From assembly GCA_029204225.1 (NCBI GenBank), contig CM055095.1:41939723-42003722 (forward strand): 64,000 nucleotides of DNA. Direction: 5' to 3'. The DNA comes from Diphasiastrum complanatum. Taxonomy: Eukaryota > Streptophyta > Lycopodiopsida > Lycopodiales > Lycopodiaceae. Every line of letters starts with the position of its first letter. Position 1 is the stretch's first letter. The notes below the pieces were generated by a model, which saw only the letters and a program-made list of their open reading frames with translations, made no database searches and was not told where the DNA came from. Below are positions 32,101-40,707 of the stretch, in pieces. The position numbers and the translations under genes were made by a program.

Positions 32101-32652
32101 TGTTGTTTCACTTTTGAGCTTCATTACACTTGTCAAGCTTTTGTAGAACAAATGTGAATATGTCTTCCTCTCTTTGAAATACTTTGAGACTGATTTGTTT
32201 CATTCTACATCTCAAGAGTGAGTGAGTTGGTTAGGGTTTTTCTTTTGCTTATGATCTCTGTAATGGAGTAGGCACTTGATTTTGGTCTGAACAAATCACA
32301 ACTCTACTATATAGTAAGGTTTTGCTCATTGTTGTCTAACTTGGCATTAAGAGCTGATCCTCCACAATAGAATCAGTGGTTAGAAAAAGAGCATCCATGT
32401 CTCTTCTTAACTTTGACATTTGTAGATTGTAACATAAGTTGAATACCAAGCACAACTATTTCTCTTTCTTGGGTTGTTCTTGAGTTTATACTCACAACTA
32501 AGATTGTACTAGCAGTCGCATTGTTGTTGAAACATTTGTCAATGACTAGTTTGCAATCACCTTTTCACGTCACTTGTTTATTGCGCTCTTGTGGGAACGA
32601 CACTCAATTGTACTACAAATATCTATCATTTTGCTATTGGTGTGTTATGACA
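32100..32652 (+). repeat. 3' part of a Gypsy family F LTR (inferred)
   Basis: Lies directly before a tRNA-Asp primer site. The last 90 bases (TGGGAACGACACTCA, TACTACAAATATCTATCATT) match in pattern the sequence before the second primer site at 36690 (CGGAACGATTATC, TACTACATTAAATCTGTG). The LTR start is unknown, so the left coordinate is nominal. Confidence 0.45.
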
Positions 32653-32663
32653 TATACCGATTT

Positions 32664-32683
32664 TGGTGCCGTTGCCAAGGAGC
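32664..32683 (+). promoter_or_regulatory. Primer-binding site, tRNA-Asp type
   Basis: TGGTGCCGTTGCCAAGGAGC resembles TGGCGCCGTTGCCGGGGA, the complement of the 3' end of plant tRNA-Asp used by many Gypsy (Tat/Athila/Ogre-like) elements. The few mismatches are transitions. Confidence 0.75.
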
Positions 32684-32822
32684 AATGCCAAATAGGATGT
32701 TTTGTCATTATTCTGATTTTTGTTTACATTTTTCAGATTTGCAGATTAATGTTCCGGTTCTTCAAGAATTTTAGAAGGGGGAGAGTTAAATCTGAGTTTC
32801 ATCCACCCTGATTCATCACTCC
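32684..32822 (+). repeat. Gypsy F leader, copy 1
   Basis: About 140 bases after the primer site (AATGCCAAATAGGATGTTTT onward, through AGAAGGGGGAGAG to CATCCACCCTGATTCATCAC) match 36710-36848. It breaks off at TCCCTGTAGG, where other sequence begins. Confidence 0.8.
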
Positions 32823-33370
32823 CTGTAGGAGAATTTACACAGCTGTTAAAGTACTCGCCGGGGGTGAATTACCTTGGATTTCGAGGTGTGTGAGTTCATA
32901 CCTTTGCAAAATAGGGCTGAAAAGCCATTTTTTGTCGATAACTCACCTGGGGCTGCTTGTATAAATTCGGACAACAGATTAGATGATGAAACTAGGCAAA
33001 AAACACATGATTCTTGTCTGTGCAAATTTTGTTAGTGCTCAGGAGCACATTTTGAGTGAAACTTACCAACCTTGGGTTCTGGAGTGAAAACTCATAATTC
33101 GCACAGGCCCAAATAGTGGATCTTAGGCTTTGTAGATACCGATTTGTGCTTGTGCGAATACTTCCTAGGCAAGGAATGAATAGAAAACACTTATGAACAT
33201 ATTTTTTTGGAGAGTGCTAGAAAATTGCCACCTAAGAGAACTCACACACTCAAAAAGATTGGATCTTGCAACCCGCAAATTTCAAAAAGTGTTTGTGCGA
33301 GTTTGTTCTGATATGATTTTATGCAAAAATCGAGTTTGAACACGTTTTTACATGCCAATGAGCTCAAAAA
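32823..33370. repeat. Repetitive non-coding DNA with TGCGAA / CTGCAAAT words
   Basis: No gene. Phrases such as GGATCTTGCAACCCGCAAAT, TTCAAAAAGTG and TTGTGCGAGTTTG recur here and at 33680-33880, giving an irregular tandem character. Confidence 0.55.
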
Positions 33371-33600
33371 CTCTTAAAACTCATCCCATACCTTGAAGTA
33401 GATCAATGCGGCTGATCTCAAGCTGCTGCCATATTGTAAAGAAACAAAAAATCAGAAAGAAATAGCTGAAATGAAGTAATAACAAGAAATAAGTAAGTAT
33501 TAAGCTAAAAAGAACAAGGAATAGCTTGAAACAAAGCAAATAAGCTAAAGAACAAGGAGAAATGGTGAAGAAGAGCGGCAATGCAAATGCAAAAAACATT
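33371..33600. repeat. Direct repeat, copy 1 (about 210 bp)
   Basis: Matches 33983-34179 (shared landmarks GCGGCTGATCT, AGCTGCTG, AACAAGAAATAAG, GGAATAG, AGAGCGGCAATG). The pair flanks 380 bp of the TGCGAA/CTGCAAAT sequence, suggesting tandem duplication of a unit of about 600 bp. Confidence 0.75.
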
Positions 33601-33982
33601 AAAAATGCACATTAGAAATGCAAAAAATAGGTTTTCAAGAAGAAATCCATGTGGAGTTCAAATCAGTACTTGCATAGCTAAAAAAGATGGATCTTGAGAT
33701 CTGCAAATGCCAAAAAGTGGCTGTGCGAGTGGGTTCAGAGCTAGAAAGCTCAGTGGGAATCAGAAAACAGGTTTGGAGATAAAGTTTTTTTGTGCGAATT
33801 TGTTTCTGAGATTTTGCACATGCCCAAAAAGTGGAGCTTGCAATCTGCAAATGAGGAATAGTGGTGTGCGAACTGTTCTTGGGCGAGGATTTGAGCAAAA
33901 ATGGCTCTGAGCACTTCTATCAAAAGTGCCAAATTTTCCTTGGGCACTTTTTTTTTAAAAATGAGCAAGAGAACATCTTGTC
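33601..33982. repeat. Sequence between the direct repeats
   Basis: Contains three copies of a CTGCAAATG...AAAAGTGG...TGTGCGA pattern, also seen in 32823-33370. Open frames on either strand here are repeats, not genes. Confidence 0.5.
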
Positions 33983-34179
33983 CTCATCCCCTCCCTTGAA
34001 AATGGGTGCGGCTGATCTTAGCTGCTGGCTGCATAAATACAACCAAAAAACAGAGAAATAGACATAAAAATTAGTTTAGAACAAGAAATAAGCAAGCGTT
34101 TACACTACAAATGAAAAAACAAAGGAATAGTAAGCTAGAAAAGTAGAGAAAGCGAGAAAAAGAGCGGCAATGGCACCAA
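33983..34179. repeat. Direct repeat, copy 2
   Basis: Copy of 33371-33600. Its right end contains AGCGGCAATGGCACCA, a minus-strand tRNA-Asp-type primer site, so the repeat is probably the leader of a minus-strand Gypsy element. Confidence 0.75.
34163..34177 (-). promoter_or_regulatory. Primer-binding site, tRNA-Asp type, minus strand
   Basis: The minus strand reads TGGTGCCATTGCCGCTC, close to the tRNA-Asp complement TGGCGCCGTTGCCG. It is followed to the right by a TGTTGCATG that could open a minus-strand 5' LTR at 34180. Confidence 0.6.
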
Positions 34180-35628
34180 TGTTGCATGTTTCGCATCCAT
34201 CGTCGGCTTTGGCTCCTTGTAGCATGACTATGGTGGTCTCCCAACCAATCTACATGCTATGGCTTTTCCAACTAGCTTGAGCAAGAGGATGGGAAGAGCA
34301 CAATGATCATAGGGTGAGTGTTAGGTAAGATCAACTCTTCTCTCTTTTCTCTCCTTAGCAACTAAAGCCACAAATGATAAAACCCTAAACTAAATCTCCT
34401 CCTCTAAGGCTTAACCTACTAGAGAATGGAGGGCCTAAATTAACTTAACTTGTTGCAAGATCAAATAGTGTACAACAATGTGAAGTAACACAACACATGA
34501 AACCACACAAGGGGGAACACTCAAAGAAGAAAAGATAGGCATTCATTGCAAATGAGGTTCTAATCAAAATGGATAATCAAAATGGACTCACCTCACTCCT
34601 ATATAACTTGAGTGGTGGTCACTTACAAAGGGTACCATGGGACAAATGGTCCTCATGACTACCTTTTGTACGAACTTAATTACAAAGGTTCCATGGGAAA
34701 AACCCCCAATGGACCATGAACAACTTGAAATAACTTTAAACTGAACTAACTTAGACTAACTTAAGTTACACTATTTTAGACTTAGACTTAGAACTAAATA
34801 ACCTTAAGCCGTTACAATATGGTGTAAAGGCTTAAACTTGACTAATCCAGTTCTAGTCTTAAGTTTGTATCCTTTTCAGAATGGCTCTAATATTCCTTGG
34901 AATATCATCCTACAATCAACAAGATTGTTGAAAAAAGTTTCAGCTTCTTGATAATAATTGAAAGATTATCTGCCACTCCGAATTGCTTCTTGAAGGTTTT
35001 TGAAAAAATCCTCTTAGATTTTTTGATAACATTCCAACCTTTCAGCTCTACTATTGCTTTCTGCACATGACATTCATCTTCATTAATGTCAAAGATATTT
35101 CTTTAGTCTCCAATTTTTATTTACCATCCCCGACAATAGAATGGAATAGAATGGAACATTGAAGAATCAACCTCTTCATAAAATTCAGCAGATCAAAACA
35201 TTATGTGACAACATCACTTGCTTGAATTGTGAGCAACAAAAAACAAATAATTCATCATCATAGGTTGTATAGTAGGTCGGCATCTTCTTTAGCTTAGCAA
35301 CAAATCTTCAAGTGTGGGCAACAATTAATCAACAGCCTTTGGTCTCTTGAGTGGCACCATAATCTCATAACAAACTTTCATAGAGATTGAACATCGGATT
35401 CCTATGAAAAACTTTTACAAAGCAAAACAGAGAAAGAAAAACAAAAACCCGATTTTGGAAAAGCATAGATGGAAGCTTGCATATGAAAAACCAAAACCTT
35501 ATTGACATGGCAAAACGTAACAAAAACTTTACACATTGTATCAACTATAGATAAGCACACGTCACCATTTGCATGTGAAACAGACGTTCCATTATCCACC
35601 TCTTTCAAACTACTAAACCAATTTTGTC
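34180..35628 (-). other. Possible Gypsy F 5' LTR and spacer, no gene
   Basis: Begins TGTTGCATGTTTCGC after the primer site. No matching second LTR was found, so its end is not defined. The rest is AT-rich with no coding motif; a minus frame at 35402-35608 has no recognisable domain. Confidence 0.4.
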
Positions 35629-36674
35629 GTAGCTGAGTTCTCCTTAATTACATAGATTTAATGTAGTATAAAAGATAATAATCCCCACAGAGATGGTAAA
35701 TAGATGAATATTGGTGATTATTGCACTTTGTATGGTTTTGAATAGTAACATCCTAGTTATTGACATATATTTGAACAACCGGTAGCCAGTTCTACCTTAC
35801 TATCGAGTAAATAAATCAAGCATTAACATCACACAGGGTCTCAACAGAGCACTTAATGAGATTATCAGACTCCATAGACACAACAAGAGTCTAACAATTT
35901 GAATCCATTGACAACCGAATATTTTCCTATCAAAGTTAATCGACCAGGATTTCGAGAAAGGTCTGTTTGACTAATTTAAAACAATTTGTTCCCACATTTA
36001 GATCTATGAACTGTCGAAGCACTGCTCAAACTAATGATCGTAATCATCAGTGAATGTTAGCATATGTTTTGTTATGAAATATCATATGGATACACCTAGC
36101 ATGATAAGAATCTAAGTTAGTCTTTTGGTTGTATCGAATGTGATAGAGTTTTGAGTCTTTACCTCAATAACAAGTCATAGGGCCTATTTGGAAATGAGAT
36201 CTAATTTTATCGTTGAACTCCATCGAGAATGTCGATATTAACGTTCACTGATGACTACGATCAAAAGTTTGAGCAGTCCTTCAACAGTTCAAAGATCTAA
36301 AATGTGGGAACTAATTGTTTTGAATTAGTAGAACAAACCTTTGTCGAAATCCTGGTCAATTAACTTTGATAAGGGTATATCTGGTTGTCAATGGATTCGA
36401 ATTGTTAGACTCTTGTCGTGTCTGTAGAGTCTAATAAACTTATTAGGAGCTCTATTGAGACTCTGTGTGATGTTAATGCTTGATTTCTTTACTCGACATT
36501 AAAATAGTATTGGCTACCGGTTGTTCAAATATATGTCGATAATCAGGATGTTATTATTCAAAACCATACAAAGTGCAATAATCTCCAATATTCATCTATT
36601 TACCATCTCAGTCGGAACGATTATCTTTTATACTACATTAAATCTGTGTCATTAAGAGGAATATAACTACAACA
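35629..36674. repeat. 1.05-kb inverted repeat, arms about 430 bp
   Basis: The left arm (about 35629-36070) is the reverse complement of the right arm (about 36228-36674) at roughly 85% identity by eye. Landmarks: GATGAATATTGG, TATGGTTTTGAATA, TTGAACAACCGGTAGCCA, GCATTAACATCACACAG. About 155 unpaired bases separate the arms. The right arm ends 15 bases before the tRNA-Asp primer site at 36690, so it is probably a Gypsy F LTR end, and the left arm an inverted LTR copy. A foldback or Mutator-like element is the alternative; no coding sequence or clear target duplication is seen. Confidence 0.85.
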
Positions 36675-36689
36675 TAAGAATTCATCTTT

Positions 36690-36709
36690 TGGCGCTATTG
36701 TTGGGAAGC
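36690..36709 (+). promoter_or_regulatory. Primer-binding site, tRNA-Asp type, decayed
   Basis: TGGCGCTATTGTTGGGAAGC, several transitions away from the tRNA-Asp complement, in the same context as 32664. Confidence 0.65.
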
Positions 36710-36848
36710 AATGGCAAATAGGATGTTCTGTCATTATTTTGATTTTTGTTTACATTTTTTAGATTCGAAAATTATTGTTCCGATTCTTCAAGAATTTTAG
36801 AAGGGGGAGAGTTAAACCTAAGTTCATCCACCCTGATTCATCACTCCA
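36710..36848 (+). repeat. Gypsy F leader, copy 2
   Basis: Matches 32684-32822, including AAATAGGATGTTCTGTCATT and AGAAGGGGGAGAGTTAAA. It is cut by an LTR A end at about 36882. Confidence 0.8.
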
Positions 36849-36881
36849 TTCTATTTTTCTATTTTTGGTTTCTTATAGAGT

Positions 36882-37145
36882 TCTTTGCAAGTGAGAGCTT
36901 CTTGCTTCCTCCTTGTGAATATGAGCTATGGGGATTTCCATTGCTAGGTCTCATGTGCCTTATCTACATGAATCCATGCTCCATTTCCATTGGTTGTACT
37001 CTTTCTTTCATTTCTATTGAGATTCTATGGAGATCCTTGTGTTTCTAGCTTTCTATGGATATGCTATCTTGAATGCTTTGTACTTTTCTTGCTCTTAGCT
37101 TTACTTCCATTGTAATTGCTAATTGATTAGATTTGGCACATGACA
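36882..37145 (+). repeat. LTR A, 3' half (5' side of the candidate unit)
   Basis: Matches 40977-41243 and keeps the CATGACA terminus, the complement of the TGTCATG start. Its first half is missing. Confidence 0.88.
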
Positions 37146-37150
37146 TTTCT

Positions 37151-37164
37151 TGGTATTAGAGCTT
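37151..37164 (+). promoter_or_regulatory. Primer-binding site after LTR A
   Basis: TGGTATTAGAGCTT, one transition from TGGTATCAGAGC, five bases after the LTR end; initiator tRNA-Met type. Confidence 0.75.
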
Positions 37165-37249
37165 AAGATCCAATAATCATTAGATTTAACATGAATCTCA
37201 TTTCATTTGAAGAGTTTATTGCTTTTGTAGCTTTCTTTTTGCTAATTTT

Positions 37250-37640
37250 AACTTTGAAATTTTTAGTTCTGTTCAGACAAAATTTTGACATTTAATTTCG
37301 TTCTCATTTCTAATTTGATTCCATACGTTTTTAGAGCTTTGTTTCAGCTTTAATTTGCACCAATTTTCAAGCCATTTGGACAAGAGATGCAAAAGTTATT
37401 GTAGTTTTTCCAAAAGCTGTCAAAATAGGTGACTAGAATTTTCCTTTCACTTTGTTTGGATTTTTCAGCTCTGATTTGAGTTTTTATTTCAAGTTTCTTT
37501 CCATAGGATTTTAGAGCATTGTTATAGCTTTGATCTGATTGATATGGTAGGCCATTTGGATTAGTATCCAAAAAGTTATGACAAATCTTGATTTGTAGCT
37601 CTAGTTCAAAATTTTTAGACCTGTTCTATGATTAATTCGA
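37250..37640 (+). repeat. Degenerate tandem repeat in the leader (about 170 bp period)
   Basis: Blocks such as TTTTAGAGCTTTGTTTCAGC / TTTTAGAGCATTGTTATAGC and GCCATTTGGACAAG / GCCATTTGGATTAG recur with intervening similarity. Two copies are seen. Confidence 0.7.
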
Positions 37641-37930
37641 CCTATTAAATCAACTCCAATCATTGATCTGATGCTATAGCCTGATAGAGCTTGTTGTTAG
37701 CTTTTAGAGGTACTGAGGTTGTGTGATTTGGATCAATATTGAGGGAGTCATGATCAATTTAGTGGAGATGGGTTAAGCTGGCCAGAATTCTAAAAAAAAT
37801 TTGTGAATTTTTTTCAAGTGAGAGAGAAGCACTTCAATTCTTCATTCTTGAAGTTTTGCTTCCTTGTGATTTTTTTTTTTCCATTTCTTCATTTTGAAGT
37901 TTTCGCCAACTCAATTTAATAATTAAAAAA
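37641..37930. other. AT-rich non-coding DNA
   Basis: No motif recognised. Confidence 0.3.
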
Positions 37931-38400
37931 AACCTGACCTAACCCGACCCACGCCAGCCCTAACCTTAAGGGTAAACCAAATTTAAAAAAAAAAGATGAC
38001 CATGTTTCCCTCAAAACTCGCAGGACCCCCCCACAAAGGGGCTTACGGGCACGCCCCACACGAGGGAGGGGTTTGGCCCCGGGTGCCCTCCAGCGGCTGA
38101 CAGCCGCTGGGTGCCTGTAAAAAATCAGGGCGCGCCTGATTTTCGTGGGCGGCGCCAAAGCCGACACCTACGGGTGGCGCCGGGCAGCGCCCGTGGCCCC
38201 GGGGCACCGGGCAGAGTGAGTGGTGTCGGGCAGCGCGAGGCAGTGTGGCGCCAGGCAGCGCTCGCGGCACAGGGCAGCGCCAGCAGGGCGCCGGGCAGGG
38301 CGCCAGGCAGGGGGCAGGGGGCAGGTGACGCCGGGCAGCCGCACAGGGCGCCGGGCACCCCAGCGCCCACGCACACACACACACATGCAAGGAGGGGAGT
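37931..38400. repeat. GC-rich island with GGCGCC-type repeats
   Basis: A sharp change from AT-rich DNA. The text repeats GGCGCCGGGCAG-like units many times between 38140 and 38370, and carries a perfect hairpin CAGCGGCTG-A-CAGCCGCTG at 38091-38109 and a GGTGCCTGTAAAAAATC motif at 38110. Long open frames on both strands here reflect composition, not genes. A short (AC)n run follows at 38370-38385. Confidence 0.75.
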
Positions 38401-38559
38401 TTATGTATATATCCCCTCCCCAAAAATTGCTGATAATGCTTATGGGATATAAATTGGCTGCCTGGACACATGGCGTTCAAGCAGCCAATTTTATTTTTTG
38501 AAAAAAAAAAATTCTGTGGCTGAGAGCCCACCGGGGCCAAACGCCCATCCGAGCGGGCC

Positions 38560-39060
38560 GTGCTCACAAGATGCGAGCCCCCCCCCCCCCCCCGAACTTT
38601 CCCTATGGCGATTCCATCTCACGAATTCTAAGCCCCGCTCCACACGAATCCTCCTTGCGAATTCTGCCCTCCCTTCATTGCGAATTCACTCCTTGGCACC
38701 TGCGAATCCATCCACGATTCTCTCTGGCACCTGCGACTTCTACACGAATCCACCCCTGCCCCTGCCAATTCACAAGATTTCGGCTACAAGTTCTTCACAA
38801 ATTCTCCAAGGGATTTCTCCACGAGTCCTGCACTTGCGAATCCCATTGAATTCTACACAAGTCCACGAGTTCTCCAACCTTACCCCTCCCTGGCGAATTC
38901 TCCACGAGTTACCACAAATTCAATTTTCCACGATTTTTCGTCTCCTCGCGATTCTGACTTCGCGAATTCGACTTGCCCCCCCCCCCCCCCCCCCCCCCAA
39001 CCTCCCTTCTCTTGCAATTCTAAACTCGCGACTTCTTCCACAAATTCAGACCTCTCTTCG
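38560..39060. repeat. C-rich DNA with recurring CGAATTC / CACGAATCC words
   Basis: Words such as GCGAATTC, CACGAATCC and CACGAGTT recur at irregular spacing. Poly-C runs lie at about 38579-38593 and 38977-38998. No gene is supported; the long plus-strand frames are by-products. Confidence 0.65.
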
Positions 39061-39139
39061 TTGAACTTTCCCTTCAGACTTTCTGTCTGCTCTTCGTAAA
39101 ATCAGTTTTTAGATTTTTACAAAGGAAATGGTGATGCCT

Positions 39140-39400
39140 CACAGAACGTAATCTGTGGGGCAAATTTTTTTTTGACAAATTTTTTTTTACAGGCACCTTC
39201 CAGACACCTGAAGGTGCACGTAAAAAAATTTACGTTTTTTACATGCACCTTCTGCCCGAAAGGTGCGTGTAAAAAAAAAATTACGTCAAAAAAAAAATGT
39301 GAAAACGGAATTCACGGATAGGAAGGGCCGGCTCCTCGGCCCTTCCGCCCACGGAAGACTGTGTGCACAGTCTTCCGGGGCGGAAGGGCATCGGAGCAGG
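39140..39400. repeat. Cluster of strong hairpins
   Basis: 39200-39245 pairs GAAGGTGCA..GTAAAAAA with TTTTTTAC.TGCACCTTC. At 39340-39388 a stem of 22 pairs forms (CCCTTCCGCC + CGGAAGACTGTG, loop TG). The GGCCCTTCC at 39338-39346 can instead pair with GGAAGGGCC at 39321-39329, so the two hairpins exclude each other. Confidence 0.8.
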
Positions 39401-39414
39401 ACCTTCCCCCTCCC

Positions 39415-39575
39415 TAAATCCAGCAGGGCATGCTCTACTTCCACCAATTTTTCCGTTTGCTCTTCAAGTTGTTTTTCATCTTTTACTTGACTTTCAACAG
39501 GTGCATATTCTTGCTGATACTCTGTTATGATTGACCTCGGCGACCTGAGATTGTCTTCCTTTGGTTCCAAAAGCT
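39415..39575 (-). pseudogene. Possible captured exon of unknown gene
   Basis: Minus strand reads EPKEDNLRSPRSIITEYQQE, YAPVESQVKDEKQLEEQTEK and LVEVEHALLDLGR: acidic, Lys/Glu-rich, likely helical, with coding-like composition unlike the flanking C-rich DNA. A GT follows at the end of LGRGK. I do not recognise the protein. Being in the same orientation as, and 190 bases from, the ABCB exon, it may be another host exon. It could also be chance. Confidence 0.3.
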
Positions 39576-39768
39576 TTGCAACTCAGATAAACCACCACAT
39601 CGTCGTCTGTTCAAGCATGGCTTATACTTGTGAGTGAGGGGCGCATTAAGTTTTAGTAAGATCGAACTACCTGTTGTTGCCCTGAACTCTCACATTATCT
39701 GCACACCCTCCAGAATGCGAATTCAGACCTCTCCTCGCGATCTCCCCCTTCACGATCTTCCCCTGCTT

Positions 39769-40235
39769 TCACGCTTTGCCCCCCTCTGCCATCTCTCTTA
39801 GTCTGACCAGTCTTGAATATGCTCCATGCTGAGAAAGCAGGTCATCATGTTTTCCAGATTCAACAATTGCTCCATTTTCAACAACTGCAATCAGGTCTGA
39901 ACTACAGATCGTGGAGAGCCGATGAGCTACTACCACAGTCGTGCGTCCCTTAGAAGCACTTTCCAATGCTTCTTGCACAGCAAACTCTGATTGAGCATCC
40001 AAAAAAGCACTAGTAGCTTCATCAAGTAAAAATTGCAGGGTTTCTGAGCATTGCCCTTGCTATGGCCATACGATGCTTCTGGCCTCCAGATACCTGAATG
40101 CCATGTTCTCCAACCATAGTATTGTACCCATCAGGCAATTTCATGATAAATTCATGAGCATTTGCAGATTTTGATGCAGCTATAATCTCCTCCATGGTTG
40201 AATTGTCCTTTCCATAAGCGATATTCTCCATTATC
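39769..40235 (-). pseudogene. ABC transporter subfamily B exon, nucleotide-binding domain
   Basis: ABCB (MDR/PGP) proteins export auxin, lipids or metabolites using two ATP-binding domains. The exon begins after a splice acceptor (CTTTTTACTTTTTACTAG, then GATAATG). It reads [56 protein letters not shown] (ABC signature), then after a 1-2-base frameshift at about 40025 [19 protein letters not shown] (Walker B, D-loop with one extra residue), [12 protein letters not shown] (H-loop His) and a stop at 39769. Walker A, in the preceding exon, is absent. The frameshift and missing exons make it a pseudogene fragment. Best match by memory is the first or only ATP-binding domain of an ABCB15-like clade. 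Confidence 0.88.
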
Positions 40236-40697
40236 CTAGTAAAAAGTAAAAAGAAGATCAGGTTCTTGATTTACAAGGCCTATTTACATGGAACTATTGC
40301 CTATTCTCTGTACTACCACACGTGCATCCGCATAGAACTTCAAAACTGGAATATTATCCATTGTTTCCGAATGCTTTGGTTTAATATGATCCTAAAGGAA
40401 TTGGATAGATCATCCAATTTATTATGATGTTGAAGAAGCAGACAAACGAGGATATTGTGATTTGATTGTCAAAAAACAATATGGTGTTTCATCCATCTCT
40501 TCTTCGGTCATCTTTTCTTTTTCTTGGGAACAAGGATTACATTCTGAAGCTAGCAAAATGGATTCACCTCGACAGCTTTGGATCTGTAATGAAGCAGTAA
40601 TTTTTCTACGACGACGCATCCTCCATCATAACTACTTAACTGAGGCGATCAAGCTGATCAAACAAGTGTCTTCATTTTTTAGGACAAAAATGTTTAA
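40236..40697. other. Intron remnant and sequence before the polypurine tract
   Basis: 40236-40430 would be intron of the ABCB exon; no further ABCB exon is seen. From 40437 a plus frame ending at the polypurine tract encodes 80-odd residues without recognisable domain; a minus frame overlaps it. Confidence 0.35.
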
Positions 40698-40707
40698 GTA
40701 GGGGGAG
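40698..40707 (+). promoter_or_regulatory. Polypurine tract of LTR A unit
   Basis: GTAGGGGGAG just before the TGTCATG of the LTR; primes plus-strand synthesis. Confidence 0.75.

Noticed and set aside
33381-33599. Phe/Leu-rich minus frame resembling a membrane protein
   Set aside because: Arises from an A-rich direct repeat; copy 2 does not keep the frame.
32823-34179. CRISPR-like array of short repeats
   Set aside because: Repeats are irregular and diverged, and the context is a plant nuclear retroelement region.
35629-36674. Mutator-like DNA transposon with long terminal inverted repeats
   Set aside because: No 9-bp target duplication or transposase; the right arm abuts a retroelement primer site, which favours inverted LTRs.
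36746-37048. 100-residue hydrophobic plus frame
   Set aside because: Spans a Gypsy F leader and an LTR A end; the same LTR frame recurs at 40937, so it is LTR sequence.
38043-38567. Long Ala/Pro/Cys-rich frames (174 residues and others) in the GC island
   Set aside because: Several frames on both strands are open at once because GC-rich repeats lack stop codons; no domain.
38498-39064. 188-residue plus-strand frame, Pro/Leu-rich
   Set aside because: Built from poly-C and CGAATTC-type repeats; composition artefact.
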